The notes below the pieces were generated by a model. The model was not told where the DNA came from and searched no databases. It worked only from the letters and a program-made list of their open reading frames with translations. From Erythroxylum novogranatense (Eukaryota > Streptophyta > Magnoliopsida > Malpighiales > Erythroxylaceae): DNA of 64,000 nt. How positions within the stretch are numbered: position 1 is the first letter of the stretch; each line of letters opens with the position of its first letter. This document shows positions 56,101 to 64,000 of the stretch, in pieces. The stretch spans positions 31,683,023 to 31,747,022 of the forward strand of contig CM057228.1 in NCBI GenBank assembly GCA_029891385.1. Direction: 5' to 3'. Both the position numbers and the translations under genes were made by a program.

Positions 56101-56930
56101 CTCATTTAGAATGTAAGGGCTTAAATAACCTAAGAAAATAGGTGACCTTAAGGATTACCTTTCCATAAATAATTCACATTTTATGGGCTTAGTTAAAAGA
56201 AAAATAAGCAAGGAACAGTTTTTAAAGACACTTTGGTTTTTGAACAAGGAGTGGATCTCAGTTAGTAATCATAAAGCTCATTATAATGGAAAGAGAATCA
56301 TCTCGTTAGATCCTTCAATTTTTGTTCTCAAAAGATGCGTATTCTTTTATCAATTCTTACATTGTGACCTTCCTTTAAATCAACATTAAGCCCAAATTCT
56401 CATCCCCATAATATATGCCTCTAACTAGGATTCTAAAGAAGAAAGTTACATGAGGACATAAAAAAGATTGGAAATGACCTTACTTCTTTATGGATCCTTA
56501 CAAGTGACTTCAACTGCATTCTTTCTTTAATGTAAGCTCAAAGCAATATGAGAAATCCAAAACCAAAACTTGAAGAGCTTTGTCAACTCATAAGAGAACT
56601 GGAGATTGCTAATATAAATTTCTCAAGGAGACTCTTCACTTAGAATAATAGGAAATGAGGTGATTGATTTCAAAGAAAGATAGACATGTGCATGGTGAAC
56701 TCAACATGGACGTCTAACTTCCTTTTCAGTCATGCAAACTTCATGAACCAACTTACTTTGGCCCATTCCCCATCTATATTCTGGTTAAGCCTGAAGAAGT
56801 TAGGAGAAAGTCCCCCTTTTGGATTCATAATTCCTTATTGTAGTGTCCTAACTTTAAGGAAGCTCTTAATACGAGTCTTAGGTTTGAAGTTAAATGTTTT
56901 AATGCTTATAAGTGCCATTATATAATCAAA
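56101..56930 (+). pseudogene. LINE endonuclease domain
   Basis: Apurinic-type endonuclease of plant L1 elements, which nicks target DNA. Visible parts: LECKGLNNLRK near 56110 (the NxRGLN start), then FWFLNKEWISVSNHKAHYNG, TSDFNCILS near 56507 (the GDFN segment altered), LEELCQLIRELEIANINFSR, and the final IDMCMVNSTWTS and AHSPSI segments. Stops and frame changes separate them. Confidence 0.8.
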
Positions 56931-57120
56931 GCTATAAAGATGAACTATTTAAGATTTAAATAAATTAGACTAACCTAATGGTATGAGGGAAAAGATAGGC
57001 TTTTGAAATTTTTAACAAATGTTAAGAAAGGTTAACAAGGCGTCATGATAATCCTACTCTTAGACTGCAGGATGGTTTAAAGTTTAAATATGCAACTTCC
57101 TTATAAACCTCTAATTTTAA
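56931..57120 (+). other. LINE linker, no clear motifs
   Basis: Sequence between endonuclease and the pre-RT region. Nothing recognisable beyond its position in the LINE. Confidence 0.5.
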
Positions 57121-58385
57121 ACTATTGCAAAAGTCTAAAATCAATTGGCTAAAGACAGGAGATAGGAACTTTAAGTTCTTTTTAAAGATGATCTAGGCTA
57201 AGAGAAATCATAATAGCATTATGGCTTTTGAAGACTTTACAGGAAATATTATCACTAGTTACGTAAAACTTAAAAAAGCCCTACCTATAAGCACTTTTAA
57301 AAACTATTATGAACAACCATTAAGGTCTCTCTAATGTTTAATGAGCACATAAATGCACGACAGAATTCATTCCCTCTGGATTGTATAAATGAACTAATAA
57401 GGGAAGTCACAATTATGGAGATTAAAGATACTTTGTTTTACTTTTCCCCTAACAAAGCCCCAGGTATAGATGTCCTTAATGTTAAGTTCTTTCAAAGCAT
57501 ATAGGAAAACCCAAATGTGATGGTGATTAAATACGTTAAGGAATTTTTCATGTCTAGTAAAATCCTTACTACAATGAACAAGACTTTTCTATGTCTAGTT
57601 CCAAATGTCCCTAATCCTATTATCATGATTTACTATAGACTTTATAACCTATTGCAATGCGATTTATAAGTTTATAGCCAAAATACTTGCTAACAGGTTA
57701 AAAAAATTCTTGCCTGTAATCATCAACCTTTATCAATGTGCTTGTATTTAGGGGAAAAATATAGGTGATGATATTATGATTTCCTAAAAATTATTTAAGG
57801 GTTATAGCTCCAAATTTGCAATCAAGAGCTATGATTTGGAAATCGATTTCACTATGGCCTTTGACTCTTTGAGCTAAAGCTTTATACTCTCCTTTCTCCA
57901 AGGTTTAAGATTTCTTTGGGTGTAAAGCTGTATAACACTAGTTTCCTACTCAATTTTAATAAGTGGCGAATCAACAAGGATCCTAATAGTAGCTTGACGT
58001 ATTAGGCAGGGTAATCTCTTATCACCTTACCTATTTATCATATGTATAAAGACCTTATATAGGCTTACTAATTTGAAAATTACTAAAGACAATTTTAAGT
58101 ATCATTATAAGTATGATAAAGTGGGACTTTTTTAGCTCTCCTTTATAGATGACATGGTACTACTGTGTGGTGCCTCTCCTACCTCAATAAAACTACTTAT
58201 TAACTCCCTAGAGAAATCTTAGGTCTAGCCTTTAATCTTGGTAAAAGTTCCTTCTTCCTTTCATCATATTCCAATCCTAATTTTAGTGCATAGCTTATGC
58301 TAAGGGGTTGAACCAATAATAAGTTCCCTTGAAGTACTTTAGAGTTCCCTTAACTACCAAAAAGCTTATTAAATGGGATTATTCT
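57121..58385 (+). pseudogene. LINE reverse transcriptase
   Basis: Pre-RT motif WLKTGDRNFKFF near 57150, then EIKDTLFYFSPNKAPGIDVL near 57420, YKFIAKILANRLKKFLPVI near 57670, catalytic DFTMAFDSL (57845-57868), RQGNLLSPYLFIICI near 58000, catalytic FIDDMVLLCG (58142-58165, normally FADD) and PLTTKKLIKWD just before 58385. Order and spacing fit plant L1 ORF2. Many stops. The thumb and the C-terminal zinc or RNase H part are cut off by the LTR that follows. Confidence 0.88.
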
Positions 58386-58545
58386 TGTTGGACCCTGAAA
58401 TTTTTTTTATGATGTCATTAAGCATAAATTGTGATAATTGTGGTTTTATGCCTTGATTTGATTAAATTGAGAACATTAATGGGTAAAAGTTTATGAGGGC
58501 ATTTTAGGAAGATTGCTTAGGTAGAAATTGGTTTAGGCTTGTGAA
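58386..58545 (+). repeat. 5' end of a gypsy-3-like LTR, interrupted
   Basis: TGTTGGACCCTGAAATTTT onward matches the minus-strand start of the gypsy-3 LTR (44834 downward) over its whole 160 bp, but in plus orientation. It starts exactly at the break in the LINE RT and ends at the RLG-4 LTR. The rest should lie beyond the window. Confidence 0.85.
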
Positions 58546-58967
58546 TGTAACACCCCACACCCGTAAGACCCGAACCCGATATCGTTGGTGATATCCGAGT
58601 CCGTGTCCCACGAGGGTGGCGTACTACATCAGTCGATTTAAAATTCAGTACACACTTTTTTTTTCTTTTTGGAGCCATTAACTCCGCGTTCACACGGCAA
58701 ACACAGTAAGTAAATAAAATCCGTATTCAAGATAAACCCGTTTCATTATTACGGTCATCCAAGAATAATTACAATCACCAATGCAAGAAAACATTAATAC
58801 CACAATGGCTCAAGAAAATATAAAGCCTTGTTATACGATGATTGCGGAATACAATTTACTAAAACACTAATGCAGACCTAACCGATCCCGACTTCTAACC
58901 TTTACTCGTCTCATAGATATACTCCGTGTCAACCGGTATTCTTCAGACCTCAAAAATAAATGCAAAT

Positions 58968-59021
58968 TTTGGGTGAGTTTTGCGAACTCGGTGAGAAACC
59001 ATCATCGATGGTTCACTCAAA
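58968..59021 (-). ncRNA. Candidate three-way-junction RNA in RLG-4 LTR
   Basis: On the minus strand: TTTGAG (59021-59016) opposite CCCAAA (58973-58968) as P1 with one mismatch, ACCATC/GATGGT as P2, GAGTT/AACTC as P3. In P1 the first pair is T-A where gypsy-2 has G-C, a compensatory change. The distance to the LTR end (about 420 nt) equals that in the other elements. Confidence 0.5.
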
Positions 59022-60071
59022 TCATGCATTACGCCCGTGGCGTCTGATGCAATCTGATTATCATCAATTACCAATGAGCGGTCAATAACCATATCCAAGA
59101 ACACATAGTTATATCACTCAAACACATTCGAAGTACCACATGATTATCATGTTATCGATCAAAGAAACCAATTCAAATGCACATGAAATGTGTATGAGAC
59201 GCTTTTCAATTTAATTCGTTGTTGTCGAAGCGCTGAAATCGTCCCTTAAAGGCGCGATAATCGGTGAGCCATAGGCTCTAAATCACTTAATGGACTCAAG
59301 GCCCAATCACGTTGAGCTTAAAGCTCTGCTTGGTCGCTCTGTCACAATCGCCAATTCGTTCATGCAATTATGTATGAATGCAATATCCAAATCCACACCA
59401 TAACCGATTCCCATTTAACATATGCCCATAAGTCATTTCCAAGTAATCACATATATCACTGATATCTCATACCAAATATTTCGATACTCATGGTCCAAAT
59501 CAATCAAAATCAAACACACATGTTCCCATCCATTATCTCCACATGGCATAAGTGCGAGATATTAAACACATAAAATTGAGAAACCATCTAGGTTACTCAC
59601 CTATTACTTCCGAGCTAATGCCGAAAACCTCGTGACGCCGGTCAATCGACGCCCAATTGGGCCTCTATATGAATCGAAAAAGTACGAGTCACTAAATATG
59701 AAATTTGTACTCATGTTGCTGAGATATGCATGTTCATGAATTCCCGGTCCTAACTCAATATTTTCCCATAATAAAATTCTATGAAAAATTTAAAATCCAT
59801 AGGCGCCGACGGTGCCGCATTCGGACCTCTATAGGTCCTCAATTAAATAAAACAGTGTTTACATGTTCCGTCAATAGGGGCTACGTCAAATTCCCGTCTA
59901 AAAATTCCCGTTTTCTCATAATATGAAATTAAATATTCAACGAATCCGATGCCTCTGGAATCAGGTCAATCGGACGTCGGACGGGAAAGAAATTGACAAA
60001 AGAACAATCGGATCAATTTATACCAAATAAAATCAAAAACAATAATATATATATATATATATTCAGAAGCC

Positions 60072-60215
60072 TGCCTCGCGGGGGCGAGACGCCGCCCTCG
60101 CGAGGCTGAATCACCTCGTTTAAATCGCGAGGCGAGGCGCGCCTCGCGATCGCCCGATTATCTCGCCCTCGCGAGGCGAGATGTCGCCCTCGCGAGACGG
60201 CGAGTCACCTCCTGC
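60072..60215 (-). repeat. CTCGCGAGG palindrome cluster in RLG-4 LTR
   Basis: About eight units related to CCTCGCGAGG, plus CGAGGCGAGGCGCGCCTCG, in 144 bp of AT-rich surroundings. It lies directly upstream (minus strand) of a block shared with gypsy-1. Confidence 0.92.
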
Positions 60216-62726
60216 CTTGCCCTTTTCTTTTTTTTTTTCAGATTTCAATCCTACTTTTCAACTACTCTAACTTTTAGCACACAAATCAGAAAAATACCCA
60301 CTATACCTCATTGGAAAGCTTATGAAAAGCTCTACAATTCTCAAGAAGACCATAAAAATCAATTCCAACCCTACGGGTATCAAATAAGCCATCAAACCTT
60401 CTGCCTTCACAATTTCCCTCAACACAGGGCAGTACATTGACAATTTCATAACTCACTAATTCTTCAGAAATAAATTACCACAAAAATATGGTCAATAAGT
60501 TCACAATGTCCTCTACAACTTTCATGAACAACCCAGAATCAAATTCTATTTCTAAACCAGTCAATTAATTCATTCAATGTCACTGTCCCTGAAATCCTTC
60601 AATATAGGAAGTAACCTTACAAGAAGCATAACTTCCAGTATACAAGTCAGTAAATTCAGAACTTTATATTCCTGAAAAGATAACATCTCAAACTTCAATT
60701 TCCATGAAGCACTCAACCTCCAATTCAATCTCTAACAATTTCAAAACTGTTATGGAAGTTTCTGTTATGATCAGCCACTCATAACCTAATGTAGGGTTCA
60801 CTTTTGAAAAATCATAACTCCCAATTCTGACTTCTAAAAATTACAAACCATATGTCATTTTCAAGATAATCTTTTCCTCTACAACTTTTCAGAAGCTCAC
60901 TCACACCAATTCAGTCCACATAAAATGTTAAAATTGCCTCCAATCAGTAAACTCACAAAATCACACTTAAGCTAGGTTTCATAAAAAATGTTCAAAACCA
61001 GTCATTAGTAATCAATTCATATATCCCAATACACAATTATAAAAATATCAAGATCAGTAGCAATGGAAAGATAATCAAATATGCTACAACTTCTATGAAG
61101 ACCATTCTCCCTAATTCCATTTCAATTAATTCATAAAAATCAACAAAACTCAGATGTCATGGTTGCGGTTACTATTCATAGGCAATGGAACAGGAACTTT
61201 CCCATTCAAAATTTCACCCTTCTATCATTGGAATTCAACAACACCCATTTCACACTAAATTGAAGCCAACATCCCAAAGTTTCAGTGGCCACTAACCTTA
61301 CCTCATTTACATTTCTACAAAATAAGTTATGAATAAAACAGTAACATCACTTATAATTCCAACTTTCCAGATTTAAGGTTAACCTTAGTTCAACCACTTC
61401 CAATGCCCTTTTTCACATCACTAGACATCAAAATAAATACAAATTAAATTTTAATACAGTCATACATATATTAGGGCTAACACTGAAAAATTTACAGCAT
61501 TAACTTCCTCAATTCAAGGACTCAAATAATTATCCCTATTCAATTCAAAATCAAACCATATCATTAACTTCAATGCATCTTCATCTAGCCTCATCCCCTT
61601 TTCTTCAAATCATAACTCAACAATTCAAACTATCTTTTTCATAACATTTAACCATCATCACTCAAAATAAATGAACAATAACCCCCTTTAAATGCACCCA
61701 CTAATCATGATTTATGAACTACATAATCAAAGCATAATTAAACACTTACCAATTCAAGCTTTTTTTTTTCCATCTTCAAACTCTTCAATTCTTTAGCTAC
61801 TACTCTTACTCAACACCTTCTCCACTCTATTCTAACACATGCAAGTGTAAGGTCCTCTTAGAAAGGAAGGAGCTTGGTTGCATGAAGAGGAGCTCTTGAA
61901 TTTGGAGGAAAGTTAATGAAGAAGATGAAAAATTCGATGGAGGATAGCATGAAGAGGGTTTCGGATGATGGTGAAATTTCAAAGAAACAATCAAAATCTC
62001 CTCTTTATTCCTTCCTTTAAGCAATCACCGAGAATGAGCATTAAAGAAGGGGAAAAGGTGGCAAAAGGCTATTTGGCCAAGTGTATAAGAAAAGTCAAAG
62101 AAGGAGATTAAATATAAATTGATCCAATTCACAATAATTTCCACCCAATTTCGGTTCCTACTAAATTTTAAGGGTCCCTTTATGGGTCCCAACACAATAT
62201 GCAATAGATCAGTACCAAATATCAGTAGAAATTCAACCGGTTCGCCATCGGACGATTTTATCCGGTCCGGAAATTTCCGGGAATTTCCCCCAAATCATTT
62301 TTCTGAGAATTAATGAAATTCCCCAAAATTATAAAACATGTAACAGTGCACTCCAAATAATTTTTCAATCACGAAAATCACCTTTTCTACCCCAAAACAT
62401 GTTTTGGTCAGTTACCGGCGATTTTGCCAGTCCGGGAATTTTCTCCGAAAAATTCCAGAAAAATTCCTGAAAATCCCTTAAAATGTAAAACCATTTATGG
62501 TGCAGTCCAATAAATTTTCCAAACTCAATTATCCCATTAATTCCAATAAAATTGCTTTAGGCCCAATTACCGGGAATGTCATGAATGCATTTACCGTAAT
62601 TCCATATACACAATTGATACTGTGTATCAATCCTATTATGCATGAACAGTAATAAATATTCCTTATCAATCTTATCCTATGCCAATTTTTCTATTTTACC
62701 CTTCCAGGAGGGGGTGGGATGTTACA

Positions 62727-62741
62727 ATTCTCCCCTCCTTA
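62727..62741 (-). other. Polypurine tract of RLG-4
   Basis: On the minus strand AAGGAGGGGAGAATT precedes the LTR, itself preceded by TTTCGAGGACGAAATTC, the block found before the gypsy-3 tract. Confidence 0.9.
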
Positions 62742-64000
62742 TAAGAATTTCGTCCTCGAAATTCTCAGTCAACGGTTCACTATGACAGTAATCATATGAG
62801 TCTATACATCCTAAACACTTTTCCACTTAATGATTCACTTTTGGAGTGATCACAGTAACCACTCTCAGTCCGTGGTTCAATTACTATGGCTAACTCATTA
62901 TCACTTAGTACAGTAAACGGATTTGACAAAACTATCAGTTGGCGATCTCATTTTCTTAGCTATCTCACTTGCCATTTCTAGAACTGTCACTACCTTTGGT
63001 TTCGATATATAACTCAGTTCGGTATTTTCGAATCTATTCACTTATCACATTTTATTTCTCTAGTACTTTTTCCCCAATGCCTTATAGTCCAATTTCTGTT
63101 CCATTGAGTACGTTTCCATTTCTTTGGTACCTCCCTTAATCACGCCAGGGACAATTTACATTCCCTTGGTACCAATACAGTAACATTTAACTCCACTTCA
63201 CTATAATCAGTAACAATGTACCTAATGCAGTCATTTATCATATGTCATTCACTTTATATTCAAATTCGATTCTCGTAAGACAAATCACTGTTCTATAGTG
63301 TTCACACACTTTATTCGGGTATACATTTTACTCTGTCTCATTTGTCCGATCCGATTCCACTTTAGCTAACCATGCAGTCTTCCTAAGTCACTTTCCTTTT
63401 TCTCACACATTTTAGTCTCAAACCCATTACGGTCTTTAACTCCCAAAGAGCATCATGCAAAGGTAACAAGATATATTTTCCAGTGAATCAAAGCTCTATA
63501 ACACGACCATAATCAAACCTTTTTCCTATTAGACATTCAACCTATAAACACTTGAGCCAAGAATCACCTCATTTTATAACTACAATTACTCAATTTCACT
63601 TTTCAAATATGCTGACTAGAATGTCTAACTTTGACTGTTCACATTCTTGTTCTAATACCTTTTTATCGGGTACACTTACTTCTCCTTCGACTTTTGTTCA
63701 CTATAGTTTTCCAATTCCATTTGTATATTCAAACTCATCATAAAAAAGAAATTCCCCCTTTACTTTATGCACTCTTAACCTTTCTTATCACTATTTTTAC
63801 AACTTAAATTTTCCAGAAACGCCTCACTATTACTCATCATCTGCTTGACAATCACTGACAATCCCAATATCTGTAATTGATCTGTTCATTACTTGAATTT
63901 GGTAGCGAACTGCTCGCTCATTTCAGCCTTATCGATTTATACTTGTCTCTTTTCTCAAATTAACACAGGTATCCTTATAGGAATCTATACCTCAAGGCTT
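62742..64000 (-). other. RLG-4 internal region, no coding sequence seen
   Basis: In gypsy-2 and gypsy-3 the integrase C-terminus lies directly before this block. Here no integrase or chromodomain motif can be read in 1.26 kb on either strand. The DNA is AT-rich with short open frames only. It may be the long 3' spacer of a larger element or the non-coding interior of a LARD-type derivative. Confidence 0.55.

Larger units (their letters stand above)
55449..58385 (+). mobile_element. L1-type LINE, degenerate, interrupted at both ends
   Basis: A plus-strand non-LTR element: ORF1 part, endonuclease and reverse transcriptase in order, all broken by stops. The left end is cut by the LTR element (55448/55449). 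The right end is cut by a gypsy LTR at 58386 in the RT segment following the active site. It is the oldest layer in the right half. Confidence 0.9.
58546..62726 (-). repeat. RLG-4: large gypsy LTR (3' LTR of a minus-strand element)
   Basis: 4181 bp, TGTAACACCCC...GATGTTACA in plus orientation, with a polypurine tract at its right edge. It carries a GC-rich CTCGCGAGG cluster (60072-60215), the block shared with gypsy-1 (59941-59985) and the conserved fold (58968-59021). An (AT)n run lies at 60045-60062. Long AT-rich parts hold no coding sequence. The target duplication would be GTGAA (58541-58545), with the other side outside the window. Confidence 0.88.

Overview
This is a block of plant nuclear repeat DNA. 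No host gene, tRNA or rRNA could be supported in the 64 kb. It is built almost entirely of LTR retrotransposons inserted into one another, plus one decayed L1-type LINE. Initiator-Met tRNA primer sites, Ty1/copia and chromodomain-type Ty3/gypsy proteins, TG...CA long terminal repeats and 5-bp target duplications all point to a land plant, probably a eudicot. The species cannot be named from this.

Left half (1-42861). The host is a SIRE-like Ty1/copia element on the minus strand, called copia-C. Its pol lies at 14798-17530, its gag at 17531-18892 plus 41454-41795, and its 5' LTR at 41824-42861. Two Ty3/gypsy elements broke it. Gypsy-1 (+, 1-14797, left end outside the window) sits in the RNase H region. 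Gypsy-2 (+, 18898-41453, target duplication TTCAT) sits in gag. Each was then hit again. Copia-A (-, 2607-9909, duplication GATAG) lies in the reverse transcriptase of gypsy-1. A solo LTR (-, 21170-24095, duplication AAATA) lies in the 5' LTR of gypsy-2. Copia-B (-, 30098-39570, duplication TTAAG) lies in the 3' LTR of gypsy-2. Removing the insertions restores the host reading frames or LTRs at every junction that can be checked.

Right half (42862-64000). After about 950 bp of unassigned DNA comes gypsy-3 (-, 43816-51914). It is a chromovirus whose gag-pol is one continuous frame broken only by stop codons. It lies in the LTR of a small non-autonomous element that has an Asp-tRNA primer site and a gag-like remnant (53178-55448). 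That element is inserted in ORF1 of the LINE and has been tandemly duplicated together with LINE flank (51915-53177 and 54378-55655). The LINE runs to 58385, where a gypsy-3-like LTR fragment begins. That fragment is interrupted at 58546 by a 4.2 kb minus-strand LTR (RLG-4), whose internal region runs off the window.

Two patterns are not explained by ordinary annotation. First, nearly every element carries a cluster of short palindromic motifs in its LTR or leader. The motif differs between elements, but in the gypsy LTRs the cluster sits at the same place relative to conserved flanks. One motif, AAGTCGACTTGT, is shared by three unrelated elements. Second, about 400 nt before the LTR 3' end the gypsy elements share a compact predicted RNA fold, a three-way junction with compensatory changes. 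Both are candidates for RNA-level or promoter-level functions of the elements.
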